Shown here piece by piece: positions 41,480 through 52,794 of a stretch of DNA of 64,000 bases. The stretch lies in the NCBI GenBank assembly GCA_949317995.1, contig OX439038.1, positions 4,730,001 through 4,794,000 on the forward strand, given 5' to 3'. The stretch is from Acholoe squamosa (Eukaryota > Annelida > Polychaeta > Phyllodocida > Polynoidae). Position 1 is the stretch's first letter; every line of letters begins with the position of its first letter. The notes below the pieces were generated by a model, which was given only the letters and a program-made list of their open reading frames with translations, searched no databases and was not told the origin of the DNA. The translations under genes were made by a program, and so were the position numbers.

Positions 41480-42604
41480 AAAACTGTAAATTCTGAGGCC
41501 TCTATTAGGTACACCAGGGGTCTATCCTTAAACATGCGTATACAAGATATTACTGTAATTTAGATTCTCTGAAGGTGACATGTGGGTGATTTATCATTTA
41601 TAATGTATTCAGTATCACAGTACTAAGTGCTATTGTTAATCGATTGAAATTTATATTCATATTGTTATAACATATACAGGCATTATTAATCAACTGCTGC
41701 TCGTTCCATAGTCACTGCATTTTGCTTTTCACATTTCACAGGGGATGTACAATTAATCAATTGCTGGCGGTAGTTCCAAACCATTCAATACTGACAGCAA
41801 AGCATGTTTTATAGCGGAAGTATAAGTTTTGATATGGCATTCCTGAGAAATGAATTAATGGCCACATCCTTCCCTTAAAAATGAAAACAAGAAGGATCTC
41901 ATTTCAATGGAGATCCTAAAGTGTACAAACGATTTATAGCCTTTTAAATGGAAGCTGATAAATGGTAAATATGAGCAGTCCAGATGAAATGAATGACCTG
42001 AAGGCCCCTCTTTGGAGTGTCCTTTCTGCGTGGCTCCTCGAATACCAACCCTTAAAGGTCCACCTTACCAGGTCAGCATGCTGCTCTAATGACTGTAGGA
42101 CCCCATTCATGCTTACTGAAAACTATGACACATTCATGATAAAAATGCCAATAATGAAGCAAGTCGAGAAAGTGAATCCCCTCAAAAAGATTTCTTTCAC
42201 AGTTCTGTGGTATGGTCCCACAAGGTTGCAGTGTGCTATTGTATGAATGCATAATTTTGCTGAGTTCTAGTAGTATTTAAACTAAGCAGGCATGTAGGGT
42301 GGGGGGGGGGGCTGTTAAATTTTCCTCGTGGTCTTATCTCTGGTTAACATACAGGGAACAGCTGAATTTCTGCTCCGTCAGATTCTGCTCCTTCTGAACT
42401 CTCCAGTCTGCAACAAGAAACATACAAGTATACTCACCGCTGAAATAATAGCGGTGTGAAAACACTGCCAAGGCCCCTGTGAAGAGGGAAAATATAAAGG
42501 TAAACTGCTAGTAGTAGTACAGGCTGCCTGGAGCCAATATCTTTTCCACACTGCTCTCATACTCACTCTCAGTGAAAATGTGGAGGGCTTATTTCTTAAC
42601 TGTT

Positions 42605-42835
42605 TCCCATTCAAAGTGCATAAGCACGTAATGCACCATGCTCACCAGTTTGCATGATGCATGAATGCAGCCCTGGCGAGTATCATGCCCACCCTAAAGG
42701 CTTGATGCACTTCAGAAAGGTCAGCATGATGCACCAATGAAGTGCTGGCGAGTAGTCGCACCATGCAGTATTCCACGTGCATCATGCCGACTGCTCGGAC
42801 TGATGCACTCCTGCAGTGGCCGCCCTTACAGAGAC
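42605..42835 (+). mobile_element. TPM copy inside the left duplicated segment
   Basis: GCACCATGCTCACCAGTTTG, GCATGATGCATGAATGCAGC + CCTGGCGAG, then GGTCAGCATGATGCACCAAT and GCATCATGCCGAC, ending CGCCCTTACAG. Hairpin 1 lost its right arm. The same position in the right duplicate also has a TPM (46270-46886), so this insertion is likely older than the duplication. Confidence 0.7.
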
Positions 42836-44285
42836 AGGGCTGCCACTCACATGTGATGCACTTTTAAATAGGCAAAGTTTTATGGTACAGTGGATCATCC
42901 ATGCACCCTGCATGAATACCCTTTTTTGATTGCTTCTTCTATAAATGCAAATTTGCCAATGCATTAGTGGTAAGGTGTAACCTCCTATACATCAGCTCTA
43001 TCTCCAGCAATACCAGCCCCTGGAACTTTGCAGCAGTACAAGCATCTCCATGAGGGAGACCGGTATGGAATGTTGTATGGATCCCCATGGGGTGCCAACT
43101 GTCAATTACCCCACAGTCGTGAGCGGAATAATCACTATTTAGTAGGGATGGAATTGACATTGTATGGGGTCCAGGATGGCAATGGAAAGTGGGGTGTCCT
43201 GAAGGTATAGGGAGTGGTCATTATCTAAGATCAGGGTCGACGGTTTGCCCATGATGGCGCAAGGTAAATTTGCAATATTTTCCTTCTTATCTTTCTTTTG
43301 AAGGGGCAATGGTGGATGGATATCGGGGGGGGGTGGGCATTCGCAGCTTTCTTTCTATTTTTCCAATTTGAAGGGGCAAGCTGGGATGGGAAGTGGAAAA
43401 AATTCTATAGTGCTCAGGCAGGATAGATTTTGGACCAATGAAATAACTCCCTGCATTCACTGCTGAAATGCAACTGGTAGCTAAATTTGTATTGTCAGTA
43501 CCAACATATTTAACAGCTGCACACAGTTGACAATGGAGGTGATCACTATTCAAAAAGTGACATTTATGAACATCTACTGCAGAAGGGGGGGGATTATAAA
43601 TCCTCTTGCAGGATATTTAACTGCAGATGTACAGGAATTTATCATCCATCCCCTCGACTGATAAAAATGACCACCTCTTTTAATATCTACTTGAACCCTG
43701 TCACTGTGCCTGCAGGCAGTCTGACAGACACTGCACAGTGGGGTATCCTCCGGGGAGACGAAATGTGATGTATTTGTTTCCCGTTCAGCCGACAGGTGGT
43801 GCACCTGCAGCACTGTGACTGTGACATGCGCACAGGATAATACTGTATATTACTGTATATTACTACCACAAGAGCTGAGAGGACAATGGCAACACTGTCC
43901 AATGTTCTGTTTTTCAGCTGGTTCTCTTAACTGGCTGACCTACATAAGTAGTCAATTGCCACAAAAAGCATGCATATATGATATGGTTTAGATACCATTT
44001 CAAAGGGCTCTTGTGGCTTACAGACTATAACCAGCAATGACAACTTTTCAGACCCATGGTACAGCTTCTAGAAAATCCATGAATTCAGGCTGGGATTTAT
44101 GAAGAGTTGAGCTCACATTTACAGACTGAGGTCACTTCCTTACCAGAGTTGTTATTGGGAGTCATATTGTGACAGAAAAGAAGGTTGGACACATTGATAG
44201 CAGCTGGTGGTGTGCTATGCCAATCTGAGATGATCCAATTTCTAGATGATCCCATGTCATTTACCGTTCTCTATTTGTATGGAAA

Positions 44286-44287
<2 letters not shown>

Positions 44288-44375
<88 letters not shown>
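44288..44375. repeat. (TA)n(TG)n microsatellite
   Basis: About 35 TA units followed by about 9 TG units. ORFs translating as IYIYIY are artefacts. Confidence 0.95.
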
Positions 44376-44743
44376 TCGGCCAGCCCATCAGCAAGGTTGA
44401 CTCACATGAATACTCAGATAAAAAGACAGAAGAAGATTTGGGCAGGGCAAACGAATCTGGGCCTACCTGATCTCAGAAATCAGGCTCAGCCCCAACTGCT
44501 TGTCTATGATAATAGAAATGATGCAATAAAAGAGTTGGCATCTTTAAAGCATACTTTCTAGTACCAATGAACCTACAGATCACTGCTTTCAAAAATCAAA
44601 AAAAAACAAAAATCCCTTTTATCACATACAGAAGATATACAGGCCTTGTCACAGAATACAGCTCCTTTCAATGTTCTTTTGATCTAAAGTGCGTCATGAG
44701 ACAAAGCGTTTAAGTTCCCAGTCAGTAAGTCTAAAGGGAATCG

Positions 44744-45018
44744 TCTGGTCTGGGGAGCTGTAATTAGTCCCTCCCACAGCAAGGCTTTAACTCTTTAAGT
44801 GACAATAGCAAATTAATGCATCCATCTCATTGGTCAGAATAATGCATGAATATAGCCCTGGCGAGTAACTTACCAGAACTACATTTAAAGATCATGCCAA
44901 CCCTCTACAGGGTTGATACACTCCCGGAGGGTCGGCATGATGCTCCAATAAAGTACTGGTGATTGTGCTTGTCTGGTCTGAGAAGTTGCACTTAGTCCCT
45001 CCCACAGCAAAGCCTTAA
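44744..45018 (+). repeat. 49-bp direct repeats flanking a truncated TPM
   Basis: CGTCTGGTCTGGGGAGCTGT...CCCTCCCACAGCAAGGCTTTAA (44744-44792) recurs at 44969-45018 as TTGTCTGGTCTGAGAAGTTG...CCCACAGCAAAGCCTTAA. Between them is a TPM (44788-44966) with TAACTCTTTAAGTGAC at its left and hairpin 2 cut in mid-arm. The arrangement suggests a local tandem duplication with loss of the right half of the element. Confidence 0.6.
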
Positions 45019-46269
45019 TTAGACTCACGGACGAGCTCACAGAGCTACTCCTAGTGTTAATAATAGTGTTTATCTATTCGCTATTTGTCATCCGCACAGA
45101 TGGGGACAGTGTCTATACTCTGGGTCTATACAGTAGATATATTGACTTTGTACCATAGAGCTTGGGTGGGCAGGACTGTAGTGGAAGTATTGTATTAAAA
45201 TAGGAGCGATCGATATAAAAGTTGCATATTGGTCCATACATATATATTATGTGACGTCATGTCTGTGATAATAGCTGAGAAGACCAATTATCTCCTTTTA
45301 ATGAGGTGAAGCAAGTACTGGAAATGGTCTTTCAGTGTGGGTGGCCATCGTGTTGCCTAATAGCACTGTAATATGTCACCCTGTGTTGGCGGCCATCTTG
45401 TACACATATAATGCTGTATTAGTCTCCTTGTGTTGGCAGCCATATCTGTCACCTTTACCACAGTGACTGGTCACCTAATGTTGGAAGCTGTCTTATTCCC
45501 TATACCAGTGTATTGCAGTTCCCCTTGTAGGTGGCCATCTTGTCCCCCTATAGTACTGTAACTGTCTTTTTATGTGTAGACAGCTGAGGTAGCACTGTAA
45601 AGGATACATTTGTGCACTCGGCGAGGGTGTCCTCAGTAATACTACAGTGCCACAATTTACTACAAAGCCCAGACAGATGACTAAATACAACTGTATACAT
45701 GAAATTTAGATTCACTGAAGGTGACATGTGACCCATCATGTATTCAGTGTCACAATACAATTAGAAACTGTTACATCTTCATAGAAATCTATATTCATAA
45801 CCTGCCAATGCCACGAGTTAGTATCAGTATACCACATGTTACTTCAATGCGTAGCAATCCATACTGGAAATAAAAGTTTTAGTGTGGCATTCGTAGACTG
45901 TACGTGTGAGTTTCTGATAGCTTAAGCCATGGAATATGGCCTAGCAATTGTAATTCATGAATATCTTTCAAAACGATCAATATATGTACATGGACACCTA
46001 TCTAAACTTATATATATTGATGCTGATTGATTTTATAAACAATGACATAGAAAGTCCTTTAGGATTTTAAAGGTACATTTGGCTTTACCTCTAACATACA
46101 GGTAACATAAAGTGATAAAAAGCTACTACAGCGAAATGGTAGTTGTGTGAAAACACTGCTAGCAAAGCTCCCTGCAATGTATGAAAATAAAAAAAACCAT
46201 GAGTACTTGCTAACAGGCCCAAAATATCAAACTTACTCATTGGAAATAGGAGAGTATGTATAGACTGAC

Positions 46270-46886
46270 TTAACACCACATTGCCCTAATGCATTAATGC
46301 ATCATGCCTCTTGGTCAGCATGATGCATTAATGCATCATGCCTCTTGGTCAGCATGATGCATTAATGCATCATGCCTCTTGGTCAGCATGATGCATTAGT
46401 GCACCCTTGGTTCATGACCAGGTAACTTGCCAGGGTCCCCACTGAACAAGATCTCGAGAATTACTCAGGAATTTCTCAAGTCCCAACTTGTGAATACAAC
46501 AAGAATAGAGAACATGATTTTCCCTTGAAATTAGGACACACCATAACATCTTATACCCGAGAAAGTTCTCTAGTCTAGATCTCGAGAATGGCTCAGGAAT
46601 TTTTCAGGAAATACTCAGGAATTTCTCTGGAAATACTCTCAGGAACTGGACATGTTTTCTTTTCTCGAATATAAGATCTTCTGGCATGTCCAAATTTCCA
46701 GAGATAATCACCTTCTCTTGCCCAAGTTGTGAACGTTCCCAACTTGAGTCCTGTTCAGTGGGGCTACCTTCATGCAACATGAGGGTCTGCACAGTAAACT
46801 AATGAACTTCTGGCAACAGACTCGCCAGCACTTCATTGGTGCATCATGCCAACCACTGGGCATGATGCACTCCTGCGTCAGCAGCC
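46270..46886 (+). mobile_element. TPM copy interrupted by another MITE, with 35-bp expansion
   Basis: At 46296-46404 the unit GCATTAATGCATCATGCCTC + TTGGTCAGCATGAT is present three times. The element is then broken at GCCAGGG (46436) and resumes at CTACCTTCATGCAACATGAG (46764), followed by hairpin 2 and CAGCAGCCTTTAAAGGGTT. Confidence 0.75.
46437..46763. mobile_element. MITE nested in TPM (CCCCACTGAACA ends)
   Basis: The left end CCCCACTGAACAAGATCTCG and the inverted right end CCCCACTGAACAGGACTCAA define 327 bp. Internal words CCCAACTTGTGAA / GTTGTGAACGTTCCCAACTTG and repeated CTCAGGAATTTCTC give further symmetry. Removing it rejoins GCCAGGG to CTACCTTCATGC, exactly the normal TPM hairpin 1 sequence. 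Confidence 0.75.
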
Positions 46887-47204
46887 TTTAAAGGGTTGAA
46901 GGGAGAAAGTTTTGATATATCTTCTGTAGATAGTTTCTCCTAGCTCTTCTCTCCTTTGTCCAAGCCCTGCAGCATCACACCATGGATGGTACCACCATGG
47001 AATGTTGTATGGATCCCCATAGGGTGCCCAGTGTCAGTCATACCAGACATGTTATTGGAGTAATCAGTTTTTAGTAGTGGCAGAAACGAGGGGGGTGGAA
47101 TTGCTATTCTATGGGGTCCAGGATGGGAGTGCCAAGTAGGTTGTCCTGAAAGCACAGGGAGTGAGGCGAGGAGTTATAGAGTGGTCATTTGCCCACCAAC
47201 TAAG

Positions 47205-47345
47205 AACTGCTGATGCAGGAGTGCATTATGCCCATGGGTTCTCATGATGCACCAATATATATATATATATAGTGCTGGCAACCCTGCTTGCCAGAAATTC
47301 ATTGCTGCATCATGCTGACCATCCAGGGTCGATCAACAGTGTAGG
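47205..47345 (+). mobile_element. TPM fragment with (TA)n inside an arm
   Basis: ACTGCTGATGCAGGAGTGCA, TTATGCCCATGGGTTCTCAT, GATGCACCAATATATATATA, then AGTGCTGGCA and CCAGAAATTCATTGCTGCAT. A short (TA) run expanded within the hairpin 2 arm. Confidence 0.6.
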
Positions 47346-48116
47346 GTTAGCTACATTCTGCCTACACCTATTCATTCTGCCATTATTGTCAATCACTCTT
47401 GGAGAGAGTCTGGACATATGTCCACATGATTTGTATTGAATTGGTTCAGCAGTGAATAGGAGGAGACATTTCATTGGTTGATAAGACATCCCGCTAGTTC
47501 GCTCTACCGCAGTGCCTTGTATTATTATATAATGACCACTCCCTGGTATATATGCAGAGCTGATGAGCCCTGTCACTGAGCCTGCAGTCAGTCTGACAGA
47601 CACTGCACAGTGGGGGATCCTTCGGGGAGACAAAATGTGATGTATATATATTTCCCATGCAGCCGACAGGTGGTGCACCTGCAGCACCATGAGTTCTGAC
47701 GGGTTGAAACAGAACAATACCCTGTATTAATTCTAGGAAAGCAGTGAGGAAACTGACAAAACTGACCCATAGTCTGCCTTTCAGCTGGGTCTCTAGGCTG
47801 ACCTAAGTGAGTAGTCAAATAAGAAGGCTAACCTTTAAGACTGTTACCAGTGGGGGTGGAGCAGGTAGTGTGGTGGAAGGGGTGCAAATTTTGGTCATTT
47901 TCCATATAATCCATAGAGCCATCCTGAAAAAGGGTTGGGATCCTTCCCGCATGGCTCCGCTGCCACTGGTTAAGAGTATATCATCGCCCCAGTGCAACAA
48001 GGTTGTAACTCCATCTGGGTCGGCACCCCAAGAGGTACCTGTCTGAGGCTACTTTTACCTTGTTGACTGAGATTCAGTACAACCTTGTTGCACTGAGGTG
48101 GCTTGAGTCAGACCTT

Positions 48117-48350
48117 TGTAGGGGAACATGACTATGTGAGTCCCCGTGCCCGGGTGGCCGACCCGCAGGGGCTGGTCACCAGGGTAGTCACATGTTCCCT
48201 ATCGGTATCACACCAATCCAGGCGTAGGTGGAAGGTAGAGAACGTCAGGTCAGGGGAAGTAGCTCAGAGGAAGAGCTTCGGCTTCGAAGTTGGAGGGTCC
48301 CGGGTTCGAGTCCCGGTTTCTCCAAAGACATTTTCCGCTGACCTCTACAC
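48117..48350 (+). ncRNA. tRNA-like repeat unit, copy 1
   Basis: A unit that recurs almost unchanged 407 bp downstream. It has (i) a GC-rich hairpin at 48121-48200, GGGGAACATGACTATGTGAG pairing with GTAGTCACATGTTCCCT, (ii) a linker TATCGGTATCACACCAATCC, (iii) the tRNA-like cloverleaf at 48253-48323 and (iv) TTTT at 48331-48334. The whole could be a pol III-transcribed SINE-like RNA or a tRNA gene with a conserved 5' flank. Confidence 0.5.
48253..48323 (+). tRNA. tRNA-like cloverleaf (anticodon position CGA), copy 1
   Basis: Seventy-one bases fold as 7-bp acceptor (GGGGAAG/TTTCTCC, two G-U), 4-bp D stem (GCTC/GAGC), weak anticodon stem (TCGGC/TTGGA) with loop TTCGAAG, 5-nt variable loop and a perfect T arm (CCGGGTTCGAGTCCCGG). 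Box B GGTTCGAGTCC is consensus and box A TAGCTCAGAGG is acceptable. CGA would read serine UCG, but a serine tRNA should have a long variable arm, so a tRNA-derived sequence is more likely than a working tRNA. Confidence 0.45.
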
Positions 48351-48523
48351 TGGTGGAGAAACCGAGTAGTCCTGACCCACGTGAGGGGGGGCTACGGAAC
48401 TCGGTTCCTGGGTTGGTGAGATATGGCAAGTGCTTCGACCTGCTAATGCTGAGACACCCGTAGGGCTAGATGCGTGTGGCTCAGTGTATGGTTAATTCGG
48501 TGGTTGAAGCTGGTTGGGGGCTG

Positions 48524-48757
48524 TGTAGGGGAACATGACTATGTGAGTCCCTGTGCCCGGGTGGCCGACCCGCAGGGGCTGGTCACCAGAGTAGTCACAT
48601 GTTCCCTATCGGTATCACACCAATCCAGGCGTAGGTGGAAGGTAGAGAACGTCAGGTCAGGGGAAGTAGCTCAGAGGAAGAGCTTCCGCTTCGAAGTTGG
48701 AGGGTCCCGGGTTCGAGTCCCGGTTTCTCCAAAGACGTTTTCCACTGACCTTTACAC
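48524..48757 (+). ncRNA. tRNA-like repeat unit, copy 2
   Basis: Same hairpin, linker, cloverleaf and TTTT order as copy 1 at constant 407-bp offset, with only a handful of substitutions. Similarity stops at about 48757, where TPM-rich DNA begins. The stretch 48351-48523 between units is not repeated further. Confidence 0.5.
48660..48730 (+). tRNA. tRNA-like cloverleaf (anticodon position CGA), copy 2
   Basis: Identical to copy 1 except for one base: the anticodon stem is TCCGC/TTGGA, which pairs better than copy 1 (one mismatch). Box A, box B and the T arm are unchanged, and TTTT follows at 48738-48741. The open frames through both copies on the plus strand are incidental. Confidence 0.45.
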
Positions 48758-48794
48758 CTTAAACTGACCATTTCTCAGTCTCTCAGCTGGGTCT

Positions 48795-48949
48795 TTAATA
48801 GGCACATGCCCATTTTCTATCATGATGCATAATTGCAGCACTGGTGAGTAACTCACAAAGGATACATAATGTGAGTTACCCGCCACTGGCTTCATACATC
48901 TTCCAATGGGTATGATGCATTACTGCACTCACCGCCTTTAACGGGTTAA
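48795..48949 (+). mobile_element. TPM copy, internally deleted
   Basis: ATGCCCATTTTCTATCATGA, GCAGCACTGGTGAGTAACTC, CAATGGGTATGATGCATTAC and the terminus CCGCCTTTAACGGGTTAA. Hairpin 2 is absent. Confidence 0.6.
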
Positions 48950-49218
48950 CTAAATTTGACCGTCTCTTATTGGCAATCAGCCATAACTTAACTAACTAAT
49001 AATATTACATAGGGTTTGTATCATAATAATTAGCATTGTACACAGGCCCCAGCAAAATGACCACCACTGCACCAGAAGTACACAGCTGTAGTTATAGCTA
49101 ACAGCGCACTCCCTGCTGGCTCGCTGGCACTTGGCCATTTCTCTCTCCCCCAGCTACAATAATATATTATGGCCTCTTGTGAATAGACAGATCAACACAA
49201 TATAGCACCATACACCCA

Positions 49219-49438
49219 CACTGTAAAAAAATAACTGTTGAATCTACCAGAGATCCTCGTAAAACATGAATAGTGAACCGCCATAATTGTATTGCAGTGA
49301 ACCAGTGTAGTTTTTTTACAAAAAGCCCCTGGTGGTATAACGGTTCTACAAGGAATCTCTGTGAAAATAACAACAAATCTCTGGCATCTTTGAAAAAAAG
49401 GATTCTGTCATTATTTCAGCAACATTTTTTTTACAGTA
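49219..49438 (+). mobile_element. CACTGT MITE, copy 4
   Basis: CACTGTAAAAAAATAACTGT to ATTTTTTTTACAGT, with AATAGTGAACCGCCATAATT, AAAGCCCCTGGTGGTATAAC and CAAGGAATCTCTGTGAAAAT. Orientation is opposite to the copies at 39707 and 52543. Confidence 0.7.
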
Positions 49439-49784
49439 TACCTGTGGGGCTGACTGGGCAGTGAAGTGCCAATGGACTGTTGGACCAGGGGGGTACTATG
49501 GGGAGCAGTTGGCAAACATGGGGTATGGCGGCAGGTTGGCAAACATGGATTGTAGAGATAATAGCAGGGTTATTGTCTACTTCTGTGGTAGCAGACTATG
49601 TACTACATATCTACTGTGATATTGGCCTTGTAGTAATAAAAATATGTAGTAGAATGAACCTGTACAGTTTCTACAGGTATCTCAAAACCTTTATTTTAAG
49701 TCTGCAATATGGGGGGGGGGGCATGCAAAGGTGACTTATGAACAGGTCTAAGACTTGACCCTGGACATAAAAGTACTGTAGTGG

Positions 49785-50675
49785 TTCGTTTAAGTTCCGG
49801 GGTCTCACTTCAGCATTGGTCTTACATAAGAGCCAGGAGAAAGTGGGTAATTGAAACCAATTTTAAGCACTGAAAACAACATTCAAACACGCACCTGTCT
49901 CAAATAAGAACCGGGGGAACAGGGGTTTTGAACATTATTAGAGATCGGGTGCGTAAATTGGCCACTACGGTTAATAATGAGCCTTTGTACAGTTCCCTCA
50001 CGTATCCAAAAATCATGCATGTGTCTGCACCAGGATAGAGCCATGGACGACCTGGCTGTGAAAGGCTCCAGGACTGCCATAGGACTCGGCCGTGCACTAG
50101 GAAACAACCATTTGATTATCCTTAGTGATATCAATTTAGGCACATTTGAAGAAAGCCAGTTCTGACCCTGTTTCTCTATGCCTCACCCGTGTATGAGCCC
50201 CACCCGTGTATAAGCAGCACCTTGACTTTGGGAAAAAGTTATAGGCCATAAAGGCCTGAAATGGTTGTCTGATCATGAAGTGGTCTATCAGCCGTGGCTT
50301 ACATGCAGGGTAATAAGGTAATAGTAGGATGTAGCCTAAGTGAGGCATGTCTGTCAGCATCTGAGTCAACCCTTACTTTAAGTCTAGAGCACTCCTTCAG
50401 GCATGCCCCGTGCATTATTCCCTAACTAGATGCAGTGCTGTAATGGCATTACAGCGAGGGATCCCACTATGTTTTGAAGGAGTCTAGTCATACCATCTTG
50501 AGAAATGCCTTCCTGACCCTGCTTTTCTCTTGTCACTGGACCATGTCCCCTACTGATAAGGTCAGTGGTGTGGCTTATATGCGGGGTCTAAGGGTAGGAG
50601 GGATACTCTAGTACCTTTAGTAGTGGATATAGCCTGAGTGAGTGAGGGACGTCTGTCAGCATCTGAGTCAACATG
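49785..50675. repeat. TATAAG-type dispersed repeat and local duplication
   Basis: CACCCGTGTATGAGCCCCAC + CCGTGTATAAGCAGCACC lies at 50186-50222. A segment ending GTCTGTCAGCATCTGAGTCA occurs at about 50290-50370 and again at 50565-50673. A scrap of the 320-bp repeat (GCATGCCCCGTGCATTATTC) is at 50401-50420. No ORF with support. Confidence 0.45.
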
Positions 50676-50784
50676 GAGCCTAGGCGCACGCCGCACACTA
50701 AGTTGGCTCAATCAATACAGACCGGCTGGTGCATGGTGGCCTGAGGGTTGGCTTCCCCTCCTCTACACTCCCAACTACCTTACC

Positions 50785-51478
50785 CTGTAAGGGCCGTTAA
50801 TGCATTAATTCATCATGCCCATTGGTCGTCATGATGCATCAATGCATCATGCCCATTGGTCATCATGATGCATCAATGCATCATGCCCATTGGTCATCAT
50901 GATGCATCAATGCATCATGCCCATTGGTCGTCATGATGCATCAATGCATCATGCCCATTGGTCATCATGATGCATCAATGCATCAATGCATCATGCCCAT
51001 TGGTCATCATGATGCATCAATGCATTCATGCATCATGCCCATTGGTCGTCATGATGCATTAATGCATTAATGCATCATGCCCATTGGTCATCATGATGCA
51101 TTAATGCATCATGCCCATTGGTCATCATGATGCATCAATGCATTCATGCATCATGCCCATTGGTCGTCATGATGCATTAATGCATCATGCCCATTGGTCT
51201 TCATGATGCATCAATGCATCATGCTCATTGGTCATCATGATGCATCAATGCATTCATGCATCATGTCCATTGGTTGTCATGATGCATTAATGCATTAATG
51301 CATCATGCCCATTGGTCGTCATGATGCATTAATGCATCATGGCCATTGGTCTTCATGATGCATTAATGCATCATGCCCATTGGTCGTCATGATGCATTAA
51401 TAAAGCACTTCATTGGTGCATCATGACAACCAATGGGCATGATGCAATAATGTTTCAGCAGCTTTTAAAGGTTTAAGG
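50785..51478 (+). repeat. TPM with 34-bp core expanded about 17 times
   Basis: It starts CCCTGTAAGGGCCGTTAATG and ends CAGCAGCTTTTAAAGGTTTAA, i.e. TPM termini. Between them GCATCATGCCCATTGGTCRT + CATGATGCATYAAT is repeated, with some units carrying an extra GCATTAAT or GCATTCAT. The array then joins hairpin 2 (GCACTTCATTGGTGCATCAT). An element-internal minisatellite. Confidence 0.85.
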
Positions 51479-51765
51479 CTTGTGAGGAAGGACCATGCCG
51501 ATATTTTTGGGGACTAAGCCTTTGACATTTTGTATAGAACTTTTATTGGATAAGAGCATATTGGGGATAAGGGCGTTTATGCGTTAGTGCCATGTTTGAA
51601 GGTTAAGGTCCTGTGGTTGTTCATTTCAGTTTGAGAGTTAAGAGCTGTTTGAGGGATAGGAGACCCCCTCCCCCATCCCGCCTCCAGGCTGCTTGGCTGG
51701 TAGAGCCAGATCAGTGCTGGAGAGCCAACCTCACCAAAATCAATCACTGGCTTCTTAAACCTTTG

Positions 51766-52045
51766 ACCCTTTAAGGGCCACTGAAGCAGGAGTGCATCAT
51801 GCCCATAGGTGAGCATGATGCACCAATGAAGTGTTTGCCCACAGAATTTCCAATACTTCATTAGTGCATCATGCCGATCTTCTGGGATCAAGTATGAAGC
51901 GAGAACATGATGCATGAATGCAGTCTGGTGAGTGACGAGCCCGGGCTGCGTACCGACCCCAGAGGGCCAGCATGATGTAGCAATGACGTCATGGTGTATC
52001 GACTCACCAGCGCTGCATCGGTGCATCATGACGACCAAAGACCAT
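51766..52045 (+). mobile_element. TPM compound copy
   Basis: TTGACCCTTTAAGGGCCACT start, GCCCATAGGTGAGCATGATG, worn hairpin 2, ACATGATGCATGAATGCAGT, then CACCAGCGCTGCATCGGTGC. Two hairpins are partly shuffled and the right terminus is lost. Confidence 0.65.
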
Positions 52046-52542
52046 GAACCCAGAGGCAGCAATGAAAGGGACAGTCGCCATCTTGGACCAAGCAGTGCAT
52101 GGAAAACTCTGAGGCTAATTTGCCTAATGAAAGCATTTGATAGCAATGTCAATTGGGGCGGAAGGCAATAGATCAGGGCTTTCGTCATTTCAGATACTTC
52201 ATGATTATCCAGAATGGACCTATGAATGGCTTTTGCAATTAGCCAAATAACATTGCTAGAAAAGTTCTCTATTTTGTTCCTTACAAATGATAATTGTCAC
52301 ATCTAGTATATGAGAACGAAAGCCGTGGCCATTGGTAGTCAAAATATGATATAGGTGAAACACGTCACCAGCTTGAAGGTCCTAGAAGTTGTACCCAGTT
52401 ACATCTGGCCAAGGACAAGGTCTGCCTATTTTTACACCACAACCATATGGATCGTCCTTTTTCACATTCCTATCTGACCCTCAATGAGGCAGCACCAACC
52501 CCATCAACCCCGGGCATATGGCTAGAATAATACAGCTTTGTA

Positions 52543-52737
52543 CACTGTAAGAGAAATGACATTGGAATAACGGTGGAATTCTTGTCCCAAATTTGCCAGA
52601 GATCCATCGTTATTTTAACAGAGAATCACTGTAGTTGTACCACCATACTGCCACCAGGGGCTTCACTGTTATACAATTACAGTGGTTCACTGTTGAGTTT
52701 TATGAGGATCCCTGGTAGATTGAACAGATTGACAGTG
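52543..52737 (-). mobile_element. CACTGT MITE, 195-bp copy flanked by TA
   Basis: TA + CACTGTAAGAGAAATGAC at the left and GATTGACAGTG + TA at the right. CCAGAGATCCATCGTTATTT, ACCACCATACTGCCACCAGG and TGGTTCACTGTTGAGTTTTA place it with 39707. Confidence 0.75.
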
Positions 52738-52794
52738 TAGGATAGATAAGATATCACCTGGTAAAGGCCACATGATACCTTGTAGATAGGTTCC

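Larger units (their letters stand above)
40560..43930 (+). repeat. Segmental duplication, left copy
   Basis: At least seven collinear blocks match the right copy (45130-47820): 40585-40735, 40760-40940, 41555-41700, 41770-41850, 42410-42495, 42960-43225 and 43680-43930. The best-conserved are TGGAATGTTGTATGGATCCC and CAGTCTGACAGACACTGCAC with their surroundings. Between blocks this copy carries an 86-bp-arm inverted repeat (41080-41479) and a TPM (42605-42835). No shared reading frame survives across the blocks. Confidence 0.75.
45130..47820 (+). repeat. Segmental duplication, right copy
   Basis: Matching blocks in the same order and orientation as 40560-43930: about 45177-45315, 45345-45545, 45700-45800, 45840-45900, 46105-46195, 46935-47180 and 47560-47820. 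Spacing differs through later insertions. Apparent reading frames diverge by indels, so shared sequence is probably non-coding. Confidence 0.75.

Noticed and set aside
43574..43902. Cys-rich ORFs at 43574-43902 and 47310-47818 looking like paralogous exons
   Set aside because: The segments are duplicated at DNA level but the shared frame breaks after about ten residues through indels, so coding constraint is not supported.
48103..48767. Two near-identical 88-97-codon ORFs
   Set aside because: They overlap the tRNA-like cloverleaves and the hairpin; similarity is explained by duplication of the RNA unit.
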